This document shows, one piece after another, positions 1 to 7,687 of a DNA stretch of 28,955 nt. Origin of the DNA: Chloroflexota bacterium (GTDB lineage Bacteria > Chloroflexota > Anaerolineae > Anaerolineales > UBA11657). The position numbers and the translations under genes were made by a program. The stretch covers positions 1 through 28,955 of the forward strand of contig QWRL01000010.1 of NCBI GenBank assembly GCA_003670425.1, written 5' to 3'. The number at the start of each line of letters is the position of its first letter. Within the stretch, counting starts at the first letter, position 1. The notes beneath the pieces are model-generated. The model had not been told where the DNA came from and did not search any database. It was given only the letters and a program-made list of their open reading frames with translations.

Positions 1-111
1 GGCGTTCAAATTGCAATCAACCCACGTAGTGAGTGTTTTGGTATCTAACAAAAAGCAACGCGTACAATGTATACAATCGCCCCGAATTCGAGACTTGTTT
101 AGTGTCGGCAC

Positions 112-133
112 AATTTGGTAAGCTTCCCAAATT
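112..133. promoter_or_regulatory. near-perfect palindrome upstream of the ROK kinase gene
   Basis: Arms AATTTGG and CCAAATT flank an AAGCTT core; over 22 bp only one symmetric pair is mismatched. It ends 39 bp before the kinase ATG, a suitable place for a repressor or activator site. The 9-mer ACAATTTGG at its left edge recurs in the inverted repeat upstream of arsM (13014-13022). That this is an operator is inference; no regulator gene lies beside it in the window. Confidence 0.4.
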
Positions 134-172
134 AGCTGCCAGAGTAATCTGGCACGGTACCGCTCAACTCAT

Positions 173-1063
173 ATGAATTCACCCCAAGTTCTCGTTGGCG
201 CTGTTGAAGCCGGTGGCACAAAGTTTGTGTGTGCTGTGGGCACTGGCCCGGATGATGTGCGGGCGCAAGAGCGCTTCGACACAACGCTGCCGGTGGAGAC
301 GATTGCAAAGTGCCTTGCATTTCTGCAGCGCTTTGACGGGCTGGCGGCCGTTGGCATCGCTGCCTTCGGCCCGCTTGATCTACAGCCAGCATCTGCCACG
401 TATGGCTGCATCACATCAACACCCAAAACCGGCTGGCAAAATACCAGTCTTGCGGGTGCGTTCAGCCGCGCACTTGGGCTGCCAGTGGGCATTGATACCG
501 ATGTGAATGGCGCTGCCCTCGGTGAATGGCGCTGGGGTGCGGCGCAGGACCTCGATAATTTTTTGTATCTGACGATTGGCACGGGTATCGGTGGTGGTGC
601 GTTTGTGAACGGACGCGTGGTGCATGGCCTGCTGCATCCGGAGATGGGCCACATTCGCGTGCCGCACGATTTGGTGGCTGATCCGTTTGCGGGCAGCTGC
701 CCGTTCCATGGTGATTGTCTTGAAGGGCTGGCGACTGGCGTTGCGATGGAAAAACGCTGGGGCCAAAAAGCGGAGACGCTGCCCGTTGGGCATCCCGCGT
801 GGGAATTGGAGGCGCACTATCTGGCGCTGGCTCTGGCCAATTATGTCTGCGTGCTTTCGCCGCAGCGCATAATCATGGGCGGCGGCGTAATGAGCCAGCC
901 GCAGCTGCTGCCGCTTGTGCGCCGGAAGCTGGTGTCATTGCTTGGCGGCTACGTGCAAGCGGCCGAGATCTTGGAGCACACTGACCGTTACGTTGTGGCG
1001 CCGGCACTTGGCAGCCGCGCCGGCGTGCTTGGAGCACTAGCTCTGGCGCAGGCTGTTTTATAA
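173..1063 (+). CDS. ROK-family sugar kinase (fructokinase-like)
   Basis: Predicted ATP-dependent cytoplasmic sugar kinase of 296 aa, the usual length for a ROK fructokinase. The N-terminal phosphate loop EAGGTKF lies at residues 12-18. The sugar-binding and catalytic-Asp segment DTDVNGAALGEW is at 108-119. The second glycine-rich ATP motif IGTGIGGGAFVNGR is at 135-148. The zinc site of the family follows, with EMGH at 157-160 and CPFHGDC at 176-182. The match is closest to the YdhR/ScrK type, which phosphorylates fructose at C6, but glucose or mannose cannot be excluded. No clear ribosome binding site precedes the ATG at 173. It is a single gene convergent with the 2-hydroxyacid dehydrogenase operon; no sugar transporter or hydrolase is adjacent. 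Confidence 0.9.
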   Translation: MNSPQVLVGAVEAGGTKFVCAVGTGPDDVRAQERFDTTLPVETIAKCLAFLQRFDGLAAVGIAAFGPLDLQPASATYGCITSTPKTGWQNTSLAGAFSRALGLPVGIDTDVNGAALGEWRWGAAQDLDNFLYLTIGTGIGGGAFVNGRVVHGLLHPEMGHIRVPHDLVADPFAGSCPFHGDCLEGLATGVAMEKRWGQKAETLPVGHPAWELEAHYLALALANYVCVLSPQRIIMGGGVMSQPQLLPLVRRKLVSLLGGYVQAAEILEHTDRYVVAPALGSRAGVLGALALAQAVL

Positions 1064-1159
1064 CTGGCTGCAGCTGTTTTAGATTCGTAATGATGTTGAG
1101 GCTGGAGTACCAGTGTGGCCAACGAGTGGTGCCCGCCCGCTTGCGTTATTACTTACCAG

Positions 1160-2140
1160 CTATTTGCCAGCCGCCACATTGACCGCTGCCTGCGGGCGTT
1201 CCCCGCGGAACACGGCCGCCACATAACCAGCAGCCCATTCCCATACGGCTTCGTCGGCTTCCTCAGAGCACCACGCGCAATGCGGGGTGATGTAAATAAG
1301 GTCATGGTTGAGCAGTGCATGGTCTGCGGGCGGCGGCTCGGCCGCAAGTACATCCAGCGCGGCGCCAGCAATCCTCCCGTGATTTACGGCCGCAAGTAGT
1401 GCTGCTTCGTCTACCAAGAGACCGCGCGCCGTGTTGATCAGATAGGCGCCCGGCTTCATAAGCGCAAGCATCGGCGCATTCATCATCAACCTGGTTGCGG
1501 CAGTTAGCGGCGTATGTAAGCTTACGTAATCAGCCTGCTGCAACAGCGCCTCTTTGGTTGCAGGCTGCACTCCGGCTGCAAGCATCTGCGCAGCATCAAT
1601 AAATGGATCGTGGGCGACCACAACAAAGCCAAGCGCCAGCGCCTTGGCTGCCACCGCCTTGCCGATGCGCCCCCAGCCGATGATGCCAAGTGTTTGATTC
1701 TTTACGTGGGGCAGCGGGCGTACCGGGCGTGGATCCCATTCTTGGGCGCGCACCAATTGACGCATCTGTGGCAGGCGCCGCGCCTGGGATAACAGCAGCG
1801 CAATCGTGTGGGTGGCAACTTCATCGGTGCAATAGCCGGGGCAGTTTGTAACCCAAATGCCCAGTTTGCCTGCGGCTTCAATATCTACATAGTCATAGCC
1901 GGTGCTGGCACAGGCGATGATTTTGCAGCGCGCCAACGCGCCCAGCATGCCGGCTGATACCGGATGCATTTCGGTGATGATGGCATCAGCTGCCTGAAAC
2001 AGGCTGGCTTGCGCGGGGTTTCCAAAACCAATTACAAGCTGCACATTTATATTGAGGCCGGCAAACGCTGCCAGCTGCTGCGGCGGATTGCGCGTGTCTA
2101 TGCACGCGATGACTACATTCTTGGCTTGAGCGTCAGGCAT
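1160..2140 (-). CDS. D-isomer-specific 2-hydroxyacid dehydrogenase
   Basis: NAD-dependent oxidoreductase of 326 aa in the D-2-hydroxyacid/phosphoglycerate dehydrogenase family. The nucleotide-binding motif GIIGWGRIG is at residues 152-160, followed by an Asp near 178 at the end of the next strand, which favours NAD over NADP. The catalytic triad of the family is visible: Arg239 in NTARG, Glu268 in AAEPP and His287 in TPHCAW. It is the last gene of the minus-strand catabolic operon, 54 nt after the preceding dehydrogenase gene. It probably interconverts a 2-keto acid and a D-2-hydroxy acid derived from the product of the upstream enolase-superfamily enzyme. The substrate cannot be read from sequence. 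It lacks the C-terminal ACT domain of biosynthetic SerA. Confidence 0.88.
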   Translation of the reverse strand: MPDAQAKNVVIACIDTRNPPQQLAAFAGLNINVQLVIGFGNPAQASLFQAADAIITEMHPVSAGMLGALARCKIIACASTGYDYVDIEAAGKLGIWVTNCPGYCTDEVATHTIALLLSQARRLPQMRQLVRAQEWDPRPVRPLPHVKNQTLGIIGWGRIGKAVAAKALALGFVVVAHDPFIDAAQMLAAGVQPATKEALLQQADYVSLHTPLTAATRLMMNAPMLALMKPGAYLINTARGLLVDEAALLAAVNHGRIAGAALDVLAAEPPPADHALLNHDLIYITPHCAWCSEEADEAVWEWAAGYVAAVFRGERPQAAVNVAAGK

Positions 2141-2194
2141 GTGAATGTGGGTGTATGGAACGCAGCCGGCCAGTTCACTTACGCTGTCTGTGGT

Positions 2195-3130
2195 CTACAA
2201 CTCCGCCGGAAACCCCGGCGCGCGCAGGTCGGTTGACATGGCATCTTCCAGCAGCTTCACAACTTGCGACGACCACGCGCCGCCGCCGTATTGTGAGCGC
2301 GCGCGAATGAAGGTTTGCTCCACCAGCCCCGCCACTTCCAGCGGCACGCCAAAGTTGCGCCCGAGCTGCGTTGCAAACCCCAAATCTTTGCACGCCAGAT
2401 CCATTGTGAAGTTGATGTTGTAACTGCCGTTGAGAACCAGCTGGCCTTCAGTCTCGTGCACAAAACTGTTGCCAGAGCTGGCCTTGATGGCATGGAAGGA
2501 TTGCGCGAGGTCCAGCCCGCCGCGCTTGGCCAGCATTAATGCCTCGCCCACTGCAACCAAGTTGATAAACGCCAGCATGTTTGTGATCACCTTGATCACA
2601 GCCGCACTGCCCAACGGGCCCATGTGAATAATTTCGCCGCCCATTGCCTGCAGCATGGGAAGATGCGCTTCATAAACTTTCTGGTCCCCGCCCACGAGCA
2701 CGGTGATGTCCCCGGCCGCGGCCTTGTGCACACCACCGGTAACGGGCGCCTCCAGCGCGGCAACCCCCTTGGCAGCCGCCAGTGCGGCCAGCCGGATGGT
2801 TTCCTCGCGATCGTTGGTGCTCATGTCGATCCACGTGCCACCCGCAGCCAGGCCGGCCAGCACGCCATTGTCAGCGCTCACAACCGCGCTGACTGCTTTG
2901 GATGATGGCAGACATGTGAAGACCGTGTCGGATGCCTTGCCCACTTCTGCGGGCGAGTCTGCCCAGCGCGCACCGGCTGCCAGCAGCGTTTTGGCAGCAG
3001 CTTTGTTCAGGTCAAAAATTGTGAGCGCATAGCCGGCCCGCAAGAGGCTGCCAGCCAGATGCATGCCGAGGTTTCCAATCCCGATAAAGCCAAGCCGTTT
3101 GGTGGATGTTGCAGCGCCCGCAGGTGTCAT
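2195..3130 (-). CDS. 3-hydroxyisobutyrate dehydrogenase-family NAD(P) oxidoreductase
   Basis: Beta-hydroxyacid dehydrogenase of 311 aa. The Rossmann motif GFIGIGNLG is at residues 14-22, the substrate-binding signature EAPVTGG at 127-133 and the catalytic Lys at 180 in a GSAAVIKVITN segment. This family oxidises 3-hydroxy acids such as 3-hydroxyisobutyrate, tartronate semialdehyde or related compounds. The ATG at 3128-3130 is chosen because it overlaps the stop of the upstream gene as TGATG, typical of translational coupling; a TTG one codon earlier is possible. Beside an enolase-superfamily dehydratase-like enzyme and a 2-hydroxyacid dehydrogenase, it fits sugar-acid or hydroxy-acid catabolism. 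Tartronate semialdehyde reductase activity is one plausible option, but this is inference. Confidence 0.87.
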   Translation of the reverse strand: MTPAGAATSTKRLGFIGIGNLGMHLAGSLLRAGYALTIFDLNKAAAKTLLAAGARWADSPAEVGKASDTVFTCLPSSKAVSAVVSADNGVLAGLAAGGTWIDMSTNDREETIRLAALAAAKGVAALEAPVTGGVHKAAAGDITVLVGGDQKVYEAHLPMLQAMGGEIIHMGPLGSAAVIKVITNMLAFINLVAVGEALMLAKRGGLDLAQSFHAIKASSGNSFVHETEGQLVLNGSYNINFTMDLACKDLGFATQLGRNFGVPLEVAGLVEQTFIRARSQYGGGAWSSQVVKLLEDAMSTDLRAPGFPAEL

Positions 3131-4329
3131 CAAAATACCTCGTTGGTTATTGGTTCTTCATGCATCTCAAGGTGCAGCTTGTCGCCACTGTACGGGTGGC
3201 GGGCAGCAACTTCCTCGTTCAGCTCCACCCCCAAGCCCGGCTTGGTGGGCGGAATGATGTAGCCATCCTGCCACTGGATTGGCTCCTTCAAAATTTCCGC
3301 TTGAAAGCCGCCCCACATAAGAATTGATTCTTGCATCAGGAAGTTGGGAATGCAAGTGCTCAGTTGAATGTCAGCTGCGCCGGCAATCGGGCCACAATAG
3401 AGATGCGGTGCAATCTGCGCGTAGTGGGCTTCGGCCATGCCGGCAATCTTCTTGGCCTCCAGAATTCCGCCAACGCGCCCCAGGGCAATTTGCAGAATTG
3501 AAGCCGAGCGGTTGGCCAGCACCCGCGCAAATTCATACTTGGTGGTGAGGCGTTCACCGGTGGCAATCGGAATGCTGGTGTGCCGCGCGACAACCGCCAT
3601 CTCCTCCGGCATCTCCGGCGGCGTTGGCTCTTCCAGCCAAAGCGGATCATATGGCTCCAGGCGTTTTGCAAGCCGGATGGCGCTGGCCGGCGTCATTTGC
3701 CCGTGCGTGCCAAACAGCAGGTCGCATTTGTTGCCCACCGCTTCACGAATGAGTTTTACAAACTGCTCACCAAGATGCAGCGCCTCTAATGAGAGCTGGC
3801 GCGGATCAAAGGCGGAATACGCACCAACCGGATCAAACTTTACCGCCGTGAAACCCTGGCGCACATACTCAGCCGCGCGTTCGGCAGCCAGCTGCGGGTC
3901 ATGGTAGACGCCGGTGCGGTCGCGCTCCTCCGGATAAATGTAGGTGTACGAGCGCAGCTTTTCGTGCACCTGGCCGCCGAGCAGTTCGTATACAGGCTTG
4001 TTCAGTGCCTTGCCCACAATGTCCCAGCACGCCATTTCGACCCCGCTCAAAATACCCAGGATCGAGGTGTCCGGGCGCTGCGTAAAGCCGCTGGAATATA
4101 TGTTGCGCCAAAGCCGCTCAATTTTGAAAGGGTCGCTGCCAATCACCTTCCGTTCGCAGACATCTGTAATCATCTTTGCAACAACATGCGGATGAAAGGG
4201 CACGGAGTAAACCTCGCCGTACCCAACGATGCCGTTGTCTGTGGTCAGCTTGAGGAAAATCCAGTAGCGCCCGCCAAAGTGCGGTGGCGGATTGCCCACC
4301 ACGAAAGTTTTTACATCAGTGATTTTCAT
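3130..4329 (-). CDS. Mandelate racemase/muconate lactonizing (enolase-superfamily) enzyme
   Basis: A 399-aa enolase-superfamily protein with the N-terminal capping domain at about residues 1-120 and the barrel after it. Two acidic metal ligands are clear: Glu233/234 in WLEEP and Glu259 in TGERL. A candidate catalytic His309 lies in APHLY. At the position of the usual first metal Asp the sequence reads FGTHGQ (206-211), so the canonical Asp before the His appears to be Gly. Most relatives with a similar layout are sugar-acid dehydratases (gluconate, galactonate, mannonate). The product is probably a 2-keto-3-deoxy acid or an isomerised acid, which the two downstream dehydrogenases could use. 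The gene is coupled to its downstream neighbour by TGATG and lies 62 nt after the Rieske gene. Confidence 0.85.
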   Translation of the reverse strand: MKITDVKTFVVGNPPPHFGGRYWIFLKLTTDNGIVGYGEVYSVPFHPHVVAKMITDVCERKVIGSDPFKIERLWRNIYSSGFTQRPDTSILGILSGVEMACWDIVGKALNKPVYELLGGQVHEKLRSYTYIYPEERDRTGVYHDPQLAAERAAEYVRQGFTAVKFDPVGAYSAFDPRQLSLEALHLGEQFVKLIREAVGNKCDLLFGTHGQMTPASAIRLAKRLEPYDPLWLEEPTPPEMPEEMAVVARHTSIPIATGERLTTKYEFARVLANRSASILQIALGRVGGILEAKKIAGMAEAHYAQIAPHLYCGPIAGAADIQLSTCIPNFLMQESILMWGGFQAEILKEPIQWQDGYIIPPTKPGLGVELNEEVAARHPYSGDKLHLEMHEEPITNEVF

Positions 4330-4391
4330 GGAGTGGTGGTTCGGTGGATATGCATGTTTTGGTGCCGGGCACAGCGGGCACCAAACAGCAG

Positions 4392-4754
4392 TTAGATATG
4401 AACGACAACATCCCCGGCAGCACTAACCGTCACTGCATAACGCTTGGCTTTGATCTTGCGATTGATGAGCAGCTCGCCGCTGGGAATATCGAACTCCCAG
4501 CCGTGCCAGGCGCAACGCAGCACGCTGCCCTCGTGGCCGTAAACAAACTTGAACTCATTGGTTGGCAGTGTGGTGCCCGTGATCGGCCCGCGGCATAGCG
4601 CGCCGCCGTAATGCGGGCAATAGTTCAGCAGCGCGAAGAACTGCCCGCCAACATTAAAGACGCCGATCTGCTTGCCATCAACAGTCACCAGTTTGCGCTC
4701 GCCGGGTGCAATCTCCGTGCGTTTGCAAACCACAAGTTCTTGCTTGGCTGCCAT
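4392..4754 (-). CDS. Rieske [2Fe-2S] ferredoxin-like protein
   Basis: A 120-aa single-domain Rieske protein. The cluster ligands are complete: Cys46-Pro-His48 and Cys81-Ala-Trp-His84, followed by GWEFDIPSGE, which is typical of oxygenase-type Rieske domains. There is no signal peptide or membrane anchor, so it is a soluble cytoplasmic electron carrier. Such proteins normally feed electrons to a ring-hydroxylating or other oxygenase, yet no oxygenase subunit is encoded in this operon. Its partner may instead be one of the flavodiiron-like proteins upstream, or an oxygenase elsewhere. It starts 11 nt after the amidohydrolase stop. The function as an electron carrier is well supported; the partner is unknown. 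Confidence 0.88.
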   Translation of the reverse strand: MAAKQELVVCKRTEIAPGERKLVTVDGKQIGVFNVGGQFFALLNYCPHYGGALCRGPITGTTLPTNEFKFVYGHEGSVLRCAWHGWEFDIPSGELLINRKIKAKRYAVTVSAAGDVVVHI

Positions 4755-4765
4755 GCCGGCTGCGC

Positions 4766-5857
4766 TCAGGCTGCGGCCAGCTCGGCTACTTTGGCTTTTT
4801 GCGTTTGCGGCAGGCGTGAATACACCTTGCGCGCGTTTAACTCAAACACATTCTCACGCCAAGCCGGTGGCAGCGGAATTTTTGTGGGGTCATCAAAATC
4901 CCAGTGCGGGTAGTCAGAGGCAAACAGCAGCGTGTGCTTGCCGTCAATTGCCTCCAGTACAGCCCAAAGATGATCCTTGTTGTCCGGGTTCTCAAGCGGC
5001 TGGGTGGACATGCGAATGTGGTCGCGCGCGTATTCACTGGGCAGGCGCTTGAGCCACGGCGTTTCTTTGCGCAGCGATTTGAAATTGGCATCCATGCGCC
5101 ACAGCAGCGCCGGCAGCCACGCCACGCCGCATTCGATAATGATCAAACTCATGTTCGGCCATTTTTCAAAGACACCGTTGGCAATTGCGCTGGCTACGTG
5201 GGTCATGCCGGGCTGCAGCAAGAGCGCGTGCGTTTCCCAGTAAAAAGTGGTGGGGCCGCAGCCAATCGGGTTGTAATTGATGCCGCCCTGTCCGCCGAGA
5301 TGCACCGCAATGGGCAGGTCCATTTCTGCGGCCGCCTCCCAAATGGGGTGATAAAACTTGTCGCCAAACGGGCGGTAGGAGCCGCTGGACATCAACACCT
5401 GCACCATGTCCGGGTTGCGGCCCATGCGGCGGATTTCTGCGGCAGCACCGTGCGGGTCTTGCGCGGCCACGATGATGGAGCCCTTGAAGCGCTTGTCCAG
5501 CGGAAGCCAGTAGTCCGCCAGCCAGTCATTGTAGGCACGCACGAGCGCGGTGGCGTAATAGGGGTTGGCGAGCGTGGAGGCTTCCAGCGCCTCTTCACCG
5601 GTCAGGATGGCAACATCATGGCTGTAGCGATCAAGCAGCGATTCCTTCATCAGGCTGTAATGCTCCGCCTGATTGCGCGGCTTGATGTCCTGGCGCCGAA
5701 AATCCTCCGGGTGCAGCCACGGCCGGTGCGCATGTGGAAACGCGCCCTTGGGGCCGGGCAGCTCGCCGCGCTCAAAGTAGTCACGGAAGTTGCGGTCAAT
5801 GTAGGGCAGCAGCACCTCGGCTGTGGCCCAGTCGTTGTGAACATCGCAGTCAATCAT
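4766..5857 (-). CDS. Amidohydrolase-2 family metal-dependent hydrolase or decarboxylase
   Basis: A 363-aa protein of the ACMSD-like amidohydrolase family. The N-terminal metal motif is D-C-D-V-H at residues 3-7, His186 sits in AVHLGG, and the catalytic Asp315 lies in FASDYPHWD. The C-terminal NARKVYSRLP resembles the conserved end of these barrels. Members are hydrolases of C-N or C-O bonds or non-oxidative decarboxylases, often of aromatic acids or lactones. The ATG at 5857 is supported by a strong GGAGG five bases upstream. It belongs to the IclR-linked operon, between the metallo-beta-lactamase-fold pair and the Rieske gene. The substrate is unknown; an aromatic or cyclic acid intermediate is a reasonable guess. 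Confidence 0.87.
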   Translation of the reverse strand: MIDCDVHNDWATAEVLLPYIDRNFRDYFERGELPGPKGAFPHAHRPWLHPEDFRRQDIKPRNQAEHYSLMKESLLDRYSHDVAILTGEEALEASTLANPYYATALVRAYNDWLADYWLPLDKRFKGSIIVAAQDPHGAAAEIRRMGRNPDMVQVLMSSGSYRPFGDKFYHPIWEAAAEMDLPIAVHLGGQGGINYNPIGCGPTTFYWETHALLLQPGMTHVASAIANGVFEKWPNMSLIIIECGVAWLPALLWRMDANFKSLRKETPWLKRLPSEYARDHIRMSTQPLENPDNKDHLWAVLEAIDGKHTLLFASDYPHWDFDDPTKIPLPPAWRENVFELNARKVYSRLPQTQKAKVAELAAA

Positions 5858-5897
5858 GTTGGCCTCCGAAACTGTTACTTAATGGCTTGCGGCAGAA

Positions 5898-6770
5898 TTA
5901 AACCACAAGCGGAAATGGCATGCTAGCAGCCTGGCACATGCCCTCGCGCAGCAATGGCAGGTAGCGCTGCATATCCCGCCGGATGATGTTGCCGTGGCTG
6001 GCCGCAAAGATTTTGACGGCATAGCGGGCAAACAGCCCGTCGACGGCAGCCGCCAGCTCGGCGGGGTCCGCCCAGGCCAGCCATGGGAACTGATACCATG
6101 CGTTGACTTTCACATCCTCAAGAAACTGCTCATCCGTATAGCCATGCGCCACCATCTCATCCAGAAAACGAAAGCACTCGCCGCGCGCGGGCGCGTGCAG
6201 ATTGTGCCCCCAGTCCGCGGCAAACATCAGCCCGGTGGTGCGCTCGAATGCCCATTGCGAGAGGCCATGGTCTACAAAGAGGGCGTCGACGGTTTCAAGT
6301 GTGTGGCGGCCGAGGGGCAGGCTGTCGCCGGGCGCCATTAAGAGCGCGCCTTCCAAACCGTGCAGCGCGTAGTGGTCGCCGCCGCGCATGGTGACGAGCT
6401 GCACATTGGGATGGCGCTGCTGGATGGCAGGTGTGTTGCCGGCGTGCGGCAGCTCTACATGGCTGATCCAAACATAGTCGAGCGGGCGGGCGCCGAGCAC
6501 GTAGTCCAGCGCAGCCATGACGCTCTCGCGCTGCGCCGGGCCAATTGTGTCAATCAGGCAGGACCGCTCGTCGCGGAATAAAAACGCAGAGAAGGGATAG
6601 TCCACCACGCGGTCGGACACGTACGCTTCCGGGTTGGGCAGCAGTGCAAAGTAGTCTGCATAAATGTCCTTGGCAAGATCGCCGAGGCAGTGCGTGAGCC
6701 AAAAGACGTCGGGGACAATCTCGCGCACTCCCACGCGGTTCAGGCCTTCACCAAATACTTTTGCTGTCAT
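5898..6770 (-). CDS. Flavodiiron-like metallo-beta-lactamase-fold protein (copy 1)
   Basis: A 290-aa protein with a metallo-beta-lactamase fold. Its metal motif is HVELPHAG (His104, Glu106, His109), and later metal-ligand positions are Asp186 in FAADWG and His259 in SHGN. The H-x-E-x-x-H pattern is that of flavodiiron or oxygen-binding di-iron proteins rather than the H-x-H-x-D-H of hydrolases, although the usual Asp of the first motif is Pro. No flavodoxin or rubredoxin domain is attached. The start at 6770 is chosen because it overlaps the stop of the upstream paralogue (ATGA) and because the open frame before it antisenses that gene. It may bind O2 or a peroxide, or act as an unusual hydrolase; function is not established. 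Confidence 0.78.
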   Translation of the reverse strand: MTAKVFGEGLNRVGVREIVPDVFWLTHCLGDLAKDIYADYFALLPNPEAYVSDRVVDYPFSAFLFRDERSCLIDTIGPAQRESVMAALDYVLGARPLDYVWISHVELPHAGNTPAIQQRHPNVQLVTMRGGDHYALHGLEGALLMAPGDSLPLGRHTLETVDALFVDHGLSQWAFERTTGLMFAADWGHNLHAPARGECFRFLDEMVAHGYTDEQFLEDVKVNAWYQFPWLAWADPAELAAAVDGLFARYAVKIFAASHGNIIRRDMQRYLPLLREGMCQAASMPFPLVV

Positions 6771-7534
6771 GCTGGTTGTCCTATGGATTGCAATGCCGTG
6801 CGGGCGCTGCTCAGTGCGCTTTGCACATTGTGCAGGTGCGCAGAAATATTTGTGCGCAGCGCATTGCCATGCGTGGGGCAGATGATGTCGATTGGGCGCG
6901 CGTGAAACAGCCGCGCGAGGTCGGCGTTCAGGCGCGCAGGCTGCGTCCAGCGCAGGAAGCGAAATGCATTTTGGTGGTAGCGCAAAAACCGGGCAGTGGA
7001 AATGTCCTGCGGCAGCTGGTCGCTGAAGGCTTCGCATTCCCCGGCTGCGTGATAGTAGCCGAACGCATCCCCGGTAAACAGTGCGCGCGTGAGCGTGTCA
7101 TAAATCCATTGCGAGCCGGGCTGGTCACGCAGCAGAGCGGTGAGAAAAACCAGTTTGCGCCCGCCCACATCCAGCACGGTGCCGGGCCGGACGGCTGTCA
7201 CTTGTGACAGCGGCAGCACGGGCGGGATTTCGATATAGGGCAGCATGACGTTGGAAACAATCACCTGTACGGCCGGCCAGCGCTGCGCCACGCGCTGCAA
7301 ATTGCCGACATGCGGCAGCTCTGAATGCGTCAGAAAGACATAGGCGGGCGGCACGCCTTTCAGCAGCGCTTCCAGTCCGGCCATAAATTCCGGCCGGTGC
7401 AGGTGCGAACCACAATCAATGAGCACGGGCTGGCCGGCGTTTTCTAGTACGTAAACGCGCACGGCTTCGTGCCCGTTTTCACCGGGCACACATGCGCCGA
7501 GCTGGTACAAATCCCCCGCAACGTGGCTATGCAT
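6767..7534 (-). CDS. Flavodiiron-like metallo-beta-lactamase-fold protein (copy 2)
   Basis: A 255-aa metallo-beta-lactamase-fold protein, distantly similar to the next gene. The metal motif is HSELPHVGN (His70, Glu72, His75). LFTGDAFG (153-159) closely matches the flavodiiron signature around its bridging Asp, and PTHGN carries His222. It is the promoter-proximal gene of the minus-strand catabolic operon and overlaps its paralogue by four bases (ATGA), so the two products are likely made together and may form a heterodimer. There is no clear Shine-Dalgarno sequence before the ATG at 7534. The divergent IclR regulator gene begins 153 bp away. The role could be oxygen or peroxide chemistry or lactone hydrolysis; the sequence does not decide. 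Confidence 0.78.
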   Translation of the reverse strand: MHSHVAGDLYQLGACVPGENGHEAVRVYVLENAGQPVLIDCGSHLHRPEFMAGLEALLKGVPPAYVFLTHSELPHVGNLQRVAQRWPAVQVIVSNVMLPYIEIPPVLPLSQVTAVRPGTVLDVGGRKLVFLTALLRDQPGSQWIYDTLTRALFTGDAFGYYHAAGECEAFSDQLPQDISTARFLRYHQNAFRFLRWTQPARLNADLARLFHARPIDIICPTHGNALRTNISAHLHNVQSALSSARTALQSIGQPA

Positions 7535-7594
7535 ACTGGCACGTGCTGCGGCTTGTGCAGCGGGACTGCAGGCAGCCGGTGCGGGGAATGGTGT

Positions 7595-7623
7595 TTGACA
7601 CTGTGAGTCTAATGTAATAAAGT
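7595..7623 (+). promoter_or_regulatory. sigma-70-type promoter for the iclR-type gene
   Basis: A perfect TTGACA box (7595-7600) is followed after 17 bp by TAAAGT (7618-7623, four of six consensus bases). The predicted start of transcription, near 7630, lies inside the palindrome at 7627-7643. This arrangement suggests autorepression of the regulator gene. Confidence 0.6.
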
Positions 7624-7626
7624 AGA

Positions 7627-7643
7627 GTTCCGCGAGGCGGAAC
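7627..7643. promoter_or_regulatory. IclR-type operator palindrome
   Basis: The perfect inverted repeat GTTCCGC-gag-GCGGAAC lies between the divergent regulator and catabolic operon. Palindromes with TTCCG/CGGAA half sites are typical of IclR-family regulators. Its position at the predicted transcription start of the regulator and upstream of the minus-strand operon makes it the likely binding site of the 7688-8452 product. Binding itself is inferred. Confidence 0.7.
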
Positions 7644-7687
7644 CGTCGCGCGGGACGGCACAGACAGTATTAGGCGCACAACAGAAA

